Shown one piece after another: positions 23,710-33,837 of a stretch of 64,000 bases of DNA (positions are counted from its first letter, which is position 1; each line of letters begins with the position of its first letter). The stretch lies in the NCBI GenBank assembly GCA_900660155.1, contig CABFPE010000122.1, forward strand, positions 910,088-974,087, read 5' to 3'. The notes under the pieces are model-generated. The model saw only the letters and a program-made list of their open reading frames with translations, was not told the DNA's origin and searched no databases. A program made the position numbers and the translations under genes. The DNA is from Hofstenia miamia (taxonomy: Eukaryota; Xenacoelomorpha; Acoela; Hofsteniidae).

Positions 23710-24420
23710 TAGCTAGTTTTCATTTAATTCAAGTAGTTTAATAAGACTATGAAATGTTTTAAGCTCATTGCTGCTTACCATTATTTCAAATACCATAGCC
23801 AATTCCTTCACTAACTTCTCTGCAGAATGGTCCAATTTGTGTGTAAACATTGCAAGCATTAACACAAATGATTTCTGTTCTGACTTGTAGAGATATTTAA
23901 TTGCCCATGCATGAATATTAACTTGCTTGTCACCTTCTAGTCATCTTAATGTTTTGCAAATTGTCCCAAAAAGTGCAATTAGTTGTGAGAGTACCTTTGC
24001 TCAAGAAAGCCATCTAGTTGAAGCTGGCTTTGACAATTTCAATGAATGGCAATTTTGGATTTGCTTCTTATTGTACATCCTTAAAAAGATTATTACAAGG
24101 TTGCAAGTTTGATAAGAAGCTTTTATCTCAGACTCTAATTTGGCTAGCTCTAGAAGAACTAAGTGTAATCTATTAGTGTGAAAATGACAACAAATACCAT
24201 TGTAAAAGACTTCTTTTAATCTTATCTAAACACCACTCTTACAACCTGCCAATACAGATGCTCCATAAAAAGATAAGCAAAATATTATGTCATGAGTAGT
24301 GGAAAACAATACCAAATTGCATATTGTTCTTAGGTGTTCCCAGTTATTATCATAATAGTGCTTGGAAATCACAGCTGGGTCTAACTGATCCTTCACTGTC
24401 CCAGTCTGAAGAGTTTCCTT
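23710..24420 (-). pseudogene. hAT transposase pseudogene (ZMYM1/KIAA1586-like type)
   Basis: Reading the minus strand gives FYGASVLAGCKSGV (compare the family pattern YDGASVMSG...GV, catalytic Asp replaced by Tyr), then ICCHFHTNRLHLVLLELAKL (compare HCxAHRLNLVL), then KPASTRWLS (the TRW motif). Frames change several times and stops interrupt it, so it is dead. It preserves only the central part of a hAT-type transposase; the N-terminal zinc finger and C-terminal dimerisation region are not seen. The TRIM at 23116-23696 sits immediately downstream and may have inserted into it. It could have supplied transposase to the hAT MITEs in this window, but that is inference. Confidence 0.7.
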
Positions 24421-24428
24421 ATATACAC

Positions 24429-24453
24429 ATATATATATATATATATATATATA
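24429..24453. repeat. (AT)n microsatellite at left end of mariner
   Basis: Lies directly outside the left inverted repeat of the mariner. Another (TA)n tract touches its right end, so the element is bracketed by TA repeats. Confidence 0.9.
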
Positions 24454-24454
24454 A

Positions 24455-26097
24455 AGTGTGTTTTTAAAGTTCCTGTGAATTTAAAATGTATCATTTAAAA
24501 ATATTCAATAAAATATTTTAAGATTCCTTAGATCACTCAGTAGCAGGGTTTTTGAGTACACAGAATGTTTAGAACTCAAACTCAAATAAGCTCACAAAAC
24601 TTGAATGGGAAAACTCAAAAGAGAAATCATCAAAACTTGAACTCAAACTCATTCAAAAATCCACTTGAAAATAGTGTAAAAATTAAATTTCTTTAAATAT
24701 CAATTTTCTTACCAATCACAAAAACTTTTTTTTAGCTTAGAATTATTCTAAAACAATGTTTTTTACCCTAAAAAACTCGGAATTAGAAAAAAACTTGATT
24801 AAACTCAGAATTTCATTTGAAAAATTATTTGAATTCAAACTCAAAACGTAAAAGCTCAAACTTGGGTTGAGTAACTTGAACTCGACTCAAGAACCCTGCT
24901 CAGTAGTATATATGTTTGGATTTTGTTTACCATGGATACAAGCCAGAAAATCAATAAGTTGATATATTATGCCAGCCAAAAATCAGTAACTACAGCCACT
25001 AAACATGGTATTAAATGCAAAGAAAATCACATGAGTGATACCTCAGTTCAACAACTTGTTAATACATTTGAAGAGTATGGCATAGTGTCAGATCTACCTA
25101 GAAGTGGAATGGGCAATTCTATAAGCAATGATGATATTGTGGCAGTTGAGGAGGCAATTCAACACCTGAAAAACCTGGGTCAGCTTCCCACCCACCCACT
25201 TGAATGTTGCTGCAAATGTTGGCCAATCAAAATCAACTGCATGGAAAATTATGAAGCAAGAGTTAAAACTTAAACCATATAAGATTCAATTGAGGCAGCA
25301 GTTTAGTGAGGATGATTGTTTAAGGGGAGTCACCTTTGTGAAAGGTTTCTTAAAGAAGTTGAAAACAATCCTTCTTAGGAAAAGTTATTGTTTCAGATGA
25401 AGCCTACTTTAGATTAAATGGTGTGGCTAACAGACAAAACACACGATTTTGGAGTACTGAAAAACCAACCATCACTCAGGTATCACATTTTTCAAGTTAG
25501 GTTGTGGTGTGGGTAGACTTTTCAAAGTCTGTTAGACTACCAATAATAGCCTTGCCAGAGGGCATTCTTACAAAAGATATTTATATAGACTTTTTGGAGC
25601 AACAAATCATACCTTATTTGAAATCTAAAAGGAAGTGGCTGCAGCAATCCTGCAGCAATATGGTGCTAGAACACATACAGCCAATACATCACTTGAAGCT
25701 TTAAAACTCTTTTTCCTGGTCATCTTATTAGTAATTGAACTGAGTTTAGCTGGCCTCCTAGATGTCCCAACTTATCTCCCTTGGATTTCTTTGTCTGTGG
25801 CCGGATGAACAACATGGATTATTCAGAGCATATACCTCAAAATTTGCAACAACTGAAGGAGAAAATTATTGAAGTATACAAATCAATGATAGAAGAAATG
25901 TTTCAAAATGCTTGTGCTTCTGTGCTTGAAAGACTGGAAACCTTTATTGAAAATGAAGGTGGTCACCTTGAAAACATTATTTGAACAATTAATGGTAATG
26001 CATAACTGTTAATAATGTATGTTTTCTTTGTTGAATTAATTTTGTTATATTTCAGAAATATATGTTTCAAATTCACAAGAACTTTAAAAACCCATGG

Positions 26098-26098
<1 letters not shown>
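24455..26098 (+). mobile_element. Tc1/mariner-like transposon, decayed, with nested hAT MITE
   Basis: Inverted ends: TTTTTAAAGTTCCTGTGAATT at 24461 pairs with AATTCACAAGAACTTTAAAA at 26071-26090. Transposase starts at 24932 (MDTSQKINKLIYYASQ). A helix-turn-helix region runs to about 25200, with QSKSTAWKIMKQELKLKPYK in another frame, SDEAYFRLNGVANRQNTRFW near 25397 (first catalytic Asp), QQYGARTHTANTSLEALKLF near 25640 (second Asp replaced by Tyr) and LSPLDFFVCGRMNNMDYSE at 25774 (third Asp). At least three frame changes, a stop at about 25498 and the lost Asp make it inactive. The last segment (LKEKIIEVYKSMIEEMFQN) belongs to the same transposase group as the MITE at 6858. Target duplication TA, inside a TA microsatellite. 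Confidence 0.88.
24544..24898 (+). mobile_element. hAT MITE (CAGGGTTTTTGAGT family), complete
   Basis: A 355-bp element with ends CAGGGTTTTTGAG and CTCAAGAACCCTG and a perfect 8-bp target duplication CTCAGTAG (24536-24543 and 24899-24906). The interior is built from many ACTCAAA/CTTGAA-type repeats. It is inserted in the 5' non-coding part of the mariner at 24455-26098, before the transposase start, so it is younger than that element. Related copies: 44937-45238 and a fragment at 19991-20103. Confidence 0.93.

Positions 26099-26101
<3 letters not shown>

Positions 26102-26130
<29 letters not shown>
26102..26130. repeat. (TA)n microsatellite at right end of mariner
   Basis: About 14 TA units directly outside the right inverted repeat of the mariner. 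Confidence 0.9.
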
Positions 26131-26132
<2 letters not shown>

Positions 26133-26540
26133 TGAACATTCATGTGCTTAACCAATCTCAGGACATTCATAAAAATAATCATTTGAATTTTTTAGATGCA
26201 CTTTGTATGTGAATTCTAAAATATTGAAATGAAGTACTGACATGGGAAGAATGCAATCTTAAATTGGTTTAAACTTAATTCAAAAACTTAGAACAAAACA
26301 AATAGTATCTAAGTTTTGAGTACCAATTTACAGAATCACACCCTATCTGAAAAAAAAATTATTAATAAATATGTAGATATATTTGACATTCTTTATCACA
26401 TAAAAGCAGAAGTTCACCTTCTCTTGAATAGGGTGATAATTCTTTGTATTGTTCAATAGGCCAATGCACAGGTGATTGCAATGATGACAGGCAAACTATT
26501 GTGGCAGCAAGCCAGGCTTTAGAAATTTTTATGGATTTTT

Positions 26541-26762
26541 TTATAAAACTTGATAATATTTTACCATATCATTTTTTAAATCAAAATGTTTTTCACAAAC
26601 AAACATAGGATATTGTGGCAGATTTATGACATCATTTTGATTCACAGCATTTAACCTAAAAATTTGCAAATTTCTGTTTATTGTAACACTCAACACCCAA
26701 ATATCAGGGTTATTCTTATTTTTTATGTGACATGTTGGAACAAAACAGCACTTATATCTCAT
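26541..26762 (-). pseudogene. THAP-domain fragment
   Basis: The minus frame begins MRYKCCFVPTC and ends MFVCEKHFDLKNDMVKYYQ, with the Cys and Cys-x2-His spacing of a THAP zinc finger (C2CH). The usual Trp-containing middle is replaced by NLQIFRLNAV. The usual family text around the last finger is very like CEDHF(D/N)LKxDMENY found in many invertebrate THAP proteins. Only the finger remains and no transposase or other domain follows. THAP fingers occur in P-element-type transposases and in host proteins; here a transposon remnant is more likely given the neighbourhood. Confidence 0.6.
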
Positions 26763-27531
26763 ATTACTCTCTCTAAAATCTAAAAAGTAAATAATGGTTA
26801 TAATATGCTTGGTTATCAACAAAATAATCTGTGTGCTATACTAAAATATAAATGAAAAAGGAATAAATGTCTTCAACCTCAAAATGTAAAAAATCAAAAG
26901 TCCTGAATGATATAAAGTGTATATTCATATTATAAACAATAAAATACATAGCACTATTGAGTTTTAGTTTGCAGTATTAAGAGGTGGAAATTACGTCATA
27001 AATTTGAAAATTGTAATGGAATGAAAACAAAATTGGTAATATGTATTGTAAAATCTAAGTAATTTTAAAAACTGGAAACCCTCTCTTTGCCAATTTTCCT
27101 ACCTATTATATAGAATTTATAAATTTTAAAACATTTCATGAATATCCCCCATTAGAATATCAATTGCAAAATATTGTTATGAATTAAATGTTGATGTTAT
27201 TTTATCTTGTGTAAATGGCATCCTATAATCTTTCATAATTCATTTTAGAATCATTGAACATGAATAATTATAGACTTCTGAGACAAAAATGGTGATAAAT
27301 TTTTATATTTAAGTATGCTTGTTTCAAATCACTGCTTAGTTTTAACTCTAACCCCCTCATTCAATTTTTCCATTTGTTTAATTCTGCTGTCCCATATTTT
27401 AAATATATATTATGAAAGAATTTGTTATGAATGAAAAAGAGTATACTACAGCATGTAAATTATGATATTTAAAAAATTATTGTCTCTTATTGCATTTCAA
27501 ACACTTTGACTTTTGCACATTTTGAAATGAA
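26763..27531. other. AT-rich, nothing recognised
   Basis: Stretch between the THAP fragment and the outer edge of the large inverted repeat. It could be further decayed parts of either, without visible support. Confidence 0.35.
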
Positions 27532-28072
27532 CCAATTATGATGGGTCTAAAATACAAAAGGAAAATTTGTAAACAATAATATGAAAGAGGGATGCAACAT
27601 GTTAGAAATGAGCACGTCATTATTATTTATCATTTATGTTTAATATTAACTATTTTAGTGATTTAAAATTTATTTATTATGCATTTGCTTTCATTTTTTA
27701 TTAAATTTATTGTTTTTTTACAAAAATTAGCTGTATTTCATTAATATATTGTAGCATTATAAAATATGAAAAGGAGTGATTAATTAATTTTTACTTTGCA
27801 TATTTGATTTTTTTAAAGTCAAACCTATTTTTTCATTTTTTCTTTATTAAGTTATCATATTTTTCATTATTATTCAAAGTTTTATCTACTTTTTGCTAAA
27901 ATTACTAAAATATGAAAGCTAATTCTTTGCAAATACACTGAACTTTTGAATTATTTAATGATAATTATTTAATTTATTGCATTTTTCATCATTTTCTTTA
28001 ATATTTATTGAGATTTTGTATTTTTTCATTGTTTTTCTAGTTTTTATTTCCCTTTCACTAAATTACTAAAGT

Positions 28073-31000
28073 AAGTAAGTAAGTAAGTAAACTTTTATTA
28101 TTATGATAATCATCATAAGATTATGAATGAAGGGGAGTTCACTACTTTAGGAATCAGCTGGGGAAGAGGGAAAGTTCTTTAGAGCTGGTTGATTCCTCAC
28201 TGATGGTAGTCTGGGTCATGGTGTTGTGATTGCATCTCTGTTCACTCTGGAACATATTTATGCAGCAGATGTTTTTCACCCATGTGCTGGATTTGTCTGT
28301 ATAGCCTTTGGTCTGATATGCAGATATGTTTCCTTTTTGGAATTTAGTTTGATATGATTCTCAAGTGCATGGCTTTCTTCTGTGCTCCATCAATCTTTTC
28401 AAGAATAGTTGTGGCTGCCCACACATGCTGCATCTGTAAGTGATAATAATGACCACAATAGACTAGTAGATCAATTGTAACTCAGATGGGGTATAACCCA
28501 ATTTCTTTAGATTCAGCAGCAGGAACACTGTATAGTTTGCTCTTGCAACTACAGCCTCAAAATGTTGTCTAAACCTGAGTTTCTTGTCAATAACAACTCT
28601 GAGAACTTGCACAGCTGCGACTTTGTCAACAATAGCTTCTGGGGTATAGGAACTAAATGTTAAGACTAATTCATGCATCTTATTATTGTTGAAGAACAAG
28701 TTTTTCAAAGCATATTGGCACTGCAAAGAGTCTAGAATTTGATCAGCTCTATCTCCTGAATCTGCTCAACCTGGAATTACTGAGTTATAATCATTGGCAA
28801 AGGTTGTCAGAGAATAATTCATTGCTACAGGTTAGTTCCTCACTATGTCATCTGATGCTGCATTGAAGAGAACTGGGCTACTGACTGTTCCCTGTGATAC
28901 TCAGAGATTTGTGGTGTGTAGCTCTGAGTCCACACCATTAAGGGTTGTTTACAGTGATCTCCCAGTCAAGAAACTACTATACAGATAGATTACATTAGCA
29001 TCAATTGCTGGCACAATGCTCTTGAGTCCATGGTTATTGCTGACTGGCAGACTGTGTTGAAGGCCTTGCACATATCAAGGGTAATCAACCAAGTGTAGTT
29101 GTATCTCCATCTATAGTCATAGACTTGGTTGAGCATCACCAGAAGTGCACAAGAAGTTCACATATGCTTTTGAAATCCAAATTGATTTACAGGTGTGTAT
29201 TCATTATATGATCTTGAAACAAACCTGTCCATTAATATTTGCTCAAAAACTTGTGACAGAATTAGAGTTACTGACATGGGTCACATATCTTTGTACTCCT
29301 TTGGGCTTTGGCACTTTGTTATTGGTCAGATGTTGCTAATTTTCCATTTATCTGGATATTTGCTGCTGGACAGGACCAAGTTGAATATATGCATACAGGA
29401 TCCAATATGGGACACTGTCAGGGCCAGTGGCTGTAAATTTCACTTTGCATAAGTAATTTTATATTGAAAGCACCAAGAGGCTGGGCAGATGGGGGCCATA
29501 TCTATAGCTAATGACTGGCATGATCCATAATGGGTCTTACTATCTCAGGGTAACCTGCTGTAGAGAACAGCATGTTTCAAAAATATTCTACAAGAAATTG
29601 GACATTTGTGTAACCACTGTATTCACAATGTGCATGAAGACCTGAAAATTTGTAATTGCAAGTTCTTCTGAAACTCTTTTTTGGATTTTTCTTGTTGATC
29701 TCAAAACACTGCTTGCTGTTTCATGCTCATGGATGTCCTCATTGCAACTATCACTAGATGGTCAGTGGCTACAGTGGCTGTTACATTCCTCATTTCCACA
29801 AAGAAAGCTGGGTCTGTGACAAGAATGTAGTCCAGGGTTCTATTTTTTCTTGTGGCTTCACTATTTAGAATGAACAGACCACTCTTGTATCTCCAGGGAC
29901 AAGTTGAAATGGTTAAAATCACAGCAGAGGGCAATGGCTTCTACATCCCTGCATTTGTTCAGGTTCTTGATTGTGTTGTTGATGTGTTCAGTGAGCTGAA
30001 CTTCATTTGTGGCATCTGGTGGATAATAAATTACTCAAATTACAAGCTTGAGGTTCTTTCAATGAACCCAAAGAATCTCAAAGTTTTGCCAACCTCCCAG
30101 CTACAGACACTCACTAGAATTGTCCAGTGAGTGGTAAACACAAACACTGCCCCCTGTCATCTTGCTTGAATTTTCTAAGCTGTGATCATGCTGTATTATA
30201 CTGTATCTTGGAATGTGGATGGCGGAATCTGTGATTTCTGGTATTAGCCAGGTTTCAGTCAAACAGGCAAGGACTATCCCATAATTTTGCAAATCAGCTT
30301 GCAGATGAAATACTGTGTTAGTCTTTTTCAGTGATCTCACATTTAACACTAACAAACTCCAAATCTCAGAAGATAGTCAATTGCTTTGGCACAGCTATCC
30401 ATTAAGTAATAGCTGGAAATTGCACATTGTAAGCCTTTCTTATGGTGTTCCAGACTTGATTATCTTTGACCTGGTTTCTAAACTCTGCTTCTCTAGTTGC
30501 CTTTCTTGAACAGTTGGCTTTCTTGATATGAAGATTTTCTCATGCTAATCTTTCAATTGGTAAAATTTGACTAGTATCTTCCAATAAAGCCATGCATTCA
30601 ATATTCTAACAATTAGATTACATGGCCAAGGCAATGAGCTTTGGCTGGTTCCAGACATGGGTCATTCTTCTTAGACTGAAGCTTACCAACACAGAAAATA
30701 TCAGTTAGATGAACCAATTTCTCAGTGATAAATTCAAGTGCTTTTGTGACCATTTCTTTATCATACTCCATCTGATTAGCAACACTCTTGTCCTCAAATT
30801 CTGGAAGATTCTGGATTCTAATACTGTAGTCAGGTACTTTATCAAGAGCAACAGGTGTTGGTTTGCTTTCAGTCTGCTTAGTTTGTCCCATGTTCTTAAC
30901 AATGGTAATTACTTCATCCACCTTTACCTCCACAGCCTTCAAGGATGCTTCAGATGAATATGCCAACTTAGCTTTTTGCTGGATGCACACACTTGTTGCA

Positions 31001-31200
31001 GCTCCAAAGCAACCTGGGAATCCGTTGAATAATTTGAAATTCGTCCTTCAATATCCCCACCAGTCTATGTGAAGCCAGCACCACAGCAGTCACATCCAAT
31101 CCAGTAGTCACCTGTGTTTTTCTTGCATTTCATGCAGTTGTTCTCAGCATTTGTGCTGTTGGAATTAGGCAACCCCACTCATCTCATCTGAATCTAATTA
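28073..31200 (-). mobile_element. LINE (family C) with PHD-like ORF1, EN and RT remnants
   Basis: On the minus strand, 5' to 3': a PHD-like finger CMKCKKNTGDYWIGCDCCG near 31080-31140; ORF1 (30990-30613) with YSIRIQNLPEFEDKS, the RRM-like part of LINE ORF1 proteins; endonuclease with LNVRSLKKTNTVFHLQ and LACLTETWL (30355-30101) and LDYILVTDPAFF then TDHLVIVA (29934-29701); RT remnant KAFNTVCQSAI near 29050; and post-palm VVIDKKLRFRQHFEAVV (28726-28463). Numerous stops and shifts; an old copy. The 3' end runs into TTATTA-like sequence and an (AAGT)n tract at 28073-28090. The CR1/L2-like group is likely. It sits inside the left arm of the foldback at 27532-32343. Confidence 0.82.
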
Positions 31201-31426
31201 AACTATATAATAAAATACAAAAGGGAGTTATATTTTTTCATAGTTATTCTAGAGTTCATCTTCCTTTTGCTAAATTACTAAAATACAAATGGGAGCTAAT
31301 TTATGGTAATTTCAATGAATTCTTCAAATATTTAAGAATTGTAATGTAATTTAATGCATTTTTAATTGTTTTCTACATTAATTTTTGCGATTTTGCTGTG
31401 TTTTTCATAGTTTTTCTAGGATTCAT

Positions 31427-31462
31427 CTCCCTTTCACTAAATTACTAAAATATGAAAGGGAG
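31427..31462. repeat. best copy of the 36-nt palindromic arm unit
   Basis: CTCCCTTTCA at the left pairs with GAAAGGGAG at the right, around TACTAAAATA. Imperfect copies recur every 160-167 bp within each arm of the foldback element. Confidence 0.7.
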
Positions 31463-31589
31463 GTAAGGCAAAACTAAAAAACCCATACACATAAAAGTTT
31501 AACTATTTTACATTACCCTAGTATCATTTATACATGTTATGTGCCTTTTCAATTGAGTAAAATTAGGTAATAGATTGTTTGTGGATTCA

Positions 31590-31740
31590 TGTTGTGTGGA
31601 ATGCTACCATCTTGCATGGTAAAATATAGGTTCAACTGCTGTTGAGTCCCTAGCATAAAATATTTCAATAGCTTATTCGAACACACTGGAATTGAACCAA
31701 TGACTTGTTAGAGGTGTGACACTCCTTCATGATTCAGATT
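31590..31740 (-). repeat. possible tRNA-derived SINE head at the centre of the foldback
   Basis: On the minus strand, CACACCTCTAACAAGT (like a tRNA anticodon arm) is followed 4 bases later by GGTTCAATTCC, close to the pol III B box GGTTCGANTCC, and upstream GAAGGAGTGTCAC could be a poor A box. No full cloverleaf forms. Chance similarity is possible. Confidence 0.25.
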
Positions 31741-32541
31741 TTATTTCAATGTATTAGTAACCTATATTTTTAGTAATTTACTGAAAGGAAGATTAGTTCT
31801 GAAAAAACTATTTAAAAAATACAAAGAAGTCACTATGAAAAAAGAAGAAAACAACTGAGAATGTATTAAAGTGAATTATAATTATTAAATAATTCAAGAA
31901 TTCATCAAAATTACCCTAATTAGCTCCCTTTTGTATTTTAGTTATTTAGTGAAAGAAAGATGAAACTTAGAACTGTAAAGAAATATGATAAGGTAGTAAG
32001 CGAAAAAAATTAGTAGAACTTGTAAAAAAATTCACATATGCAATGCAAAAATGGAAAAAATTATTAGCATACTATGTATTAATGAAAAACGACTAATCTT
32101 CATAAAAACAATAAAATTATTTGAAAATAAAATCAAATGCATAATGAATAAGTTATAGGTGATTAAAATGGTTAATATTAAACATAACAGATACATAACT
32201 TGACACTTCAATAATTGCTAGTAAGGTAGTGTCCAGTTCAGATGAAATTATATATTGACATGCTTACTTCTAACATGTCACACTCCCTTTCGTATTTTTG
32301 TTTACATATTTACCTTTCGTATTTTAGACCTACCCAACCAATTATAATGCTATGAATGTTTGAAAAATTCATAAAAGGACAAGTCATTTTTAAGTTTTTA
32401 GAAATTCAAAACTATTTTTAAAACCTGTGTAGCATCTTGGAATATTAAAATTGTAATACGTTTATTTGATTATATGCCTTTATGTCTACAACTTTTTAGT
32501 AGAAGTTTTACAATTGCAACCTCAACATGATTTAGGCTGAC

Positions 32542-32660
32542 ATATAATAATAGAATTTATTTCAAACAAAACTTATAAAATACTTAATACAAAATAAAAT
32601 ACAAATTTAGCACTAATCGTTTGAAAATGGTTGGCATACGAGTGCTGGAGGCACCCTTTA
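32542..32660 (-). mobile_element. 3' tail fragment of LINE family B
   Basis: About 119 bp matching, in reverse, the last part of the LINE at 18543-18652: shared CCTCCAGCACTCGT, CAACCATTTTCAAAC, TTGTATTTTATTTTGTATT and GTTTGAAATAAATTCTATTA. A severely 5'-truncated insertion. Confidence 0.85.
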
Positions 32661-32916
32661 TATTTTTATATAACAACAAAGAATTCTTTTATTAATTACA
32701 GATGAACATCCATAATCAGGACAATATGGGATAATTCCATCGTCAAACACCATGTACAAATAATTTGATTAATTTATAAGATCTCAAATGACTATGCGGA
32801 AACAAGTTCACAGACTAACTACACTAGTTGCTATATCTGTTACGTAATTTATATTCCATGTAATCAGCTCTTGAACACCTTGCTTTTCTGAGCTTGCGAC
32901 CCCTGATAGACCCTCA
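32661..32916. other. spacer, nothing recognised
   Basis: No motif. A short CACTAGTTGCTATAT string here (32819) recurs at 37668 and may belong to a small repeat. Confidence 0.35.
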
Positions 32917-33837
32917 TTGACAAATGGCAAAGCCTTCGACACCGTTCCGCACCATTTATTGATTGAGAAACTTTCTGCTAAGCTGCCCCGGAACATTGTC
33001 GATTGGATCTCGAGTTACATCAGGAATCGTTTCATGTATGTGCAGTATCTCGGTGAAAAGAGCAAATTGTATCCTGTCACTAGCGGTGTTCCACAGAGCT
33101 CACTCATCGGCTCCTTGCTGTTCATTTTCTTCATGGTATAAATTAGACGGTATAAATGGTATGATGATTAAATTCGCAGACGATCTCACCTCAATCATTC
33201 GGATTCTCAGACCAGGTCTTCTTCAGGTGGCCACAGACTTCAATCACATCAGTGAGTTTTGCAAGTCAAATGGTCTCAGGCTCAACATGAAGAAATCGCA
33301 GCAAAGGATTGTTGGAACTTCTTGCGTGAGTGATAATATTAGTGCTCCTGATGGCATTCCTCTCAGCAGTCATATCAAGGTCCTAGGAGTTCATGTGGAC
33401 CAACACCTAAATTGAAAAACCCACTTCGAGGTCCTCAACAGGGAAGCGTCTTCCAGATTCACTATGTTGCGACAACTTCGTGAGGTTTGTACCCCTATCA
33501 CGCTGAAGGCTATTTTCCAATGCTCAATCGTCTCCATATATGATTACTGTGCTTCTGTGTTCTGCGGTATCAACTCAGCAACTTGTTCCAATGTTGATAG
33601 AATCTTTAGACGGGCCGAGAGAATTATTGGCGAGTCGGTTAGTGTATTATCCTACAGCCAGCGAGTCAAGAATTTTTCTGTTTCTCTATTTAAGAAAATA
33701 ATCCACTCTTCGCATCACCTATCACATTATATTCCTGAACTTACCTCTGGCAGACTCATCCAGTCACACCACCGGCTATCATTGCGCCAAAGGCAATTCT
33801 TCCCAGCAATGATTAGTGCTTATAATAAATAATAATA
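32917..33837 (+). mobile_element. LINE (family D) 3' part, 5' truncated inside RT
   Basis: The copy starts within RT at KAFDTVPHHLLIEKLSAKL (32929). It continues SGVPQSSLIGSLLF (the usual SGVPQGSxLGPLLF, altered), FADDLTSIIRIL near 33175 (the catalytic FADD box is kept), LNMKKSQ and IKVLGVHVDQHLN (33370-33412). The C-terminal part MLRQLREVCTPITLKAIFQC to SLRQRQFFPAMISAYNK spans 33464-33832. There are a frame change near 33140 and a stop after 33412. It ends in an AATAATAAT tail at 33826. Its tail abuts the tail of the oppositely oriented LINE A copy. CR1/Jockey-like. Confidence 0.87.

Larger units (their letters stand above)
27532..32343. mobile_element. large foldback element with ~165-bp arm units, split by a LINE
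   Basis: The outer left arm (from 27532) matches the reverse complement of the outer right arm (to 32343). Shared blocks include GGTCTAAAATACRAAAGG, ACATGTTAGAA, TTATGTTTAATATTAAC and TTATGCATTTG. The right arm has about 70 extra bases. Inner arms consist of units of about 160-167 bp, each containing a 36-nt imperfect palindrome with core TACTAAAATA between CTCCCTTTCA and GAAAGGGAG. In one orientation these lie at 27888, 28048, 31260 and 31427; in the other at 31764, 31922 and about 32283. The centre of symmetry is between 31463 and 31764. The LINE at 28073-31200 interrupts the left arm. Ends and target duplication were not resolved. Confidence 0.75.

Noticed and set aside
27532-32343. CRISPR-like regular repeats
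   Set aside because: Units are about 165 bp, diverged, partly inverted and in a eukaryotic genome; spacing comes from long repeat units, not spacers.
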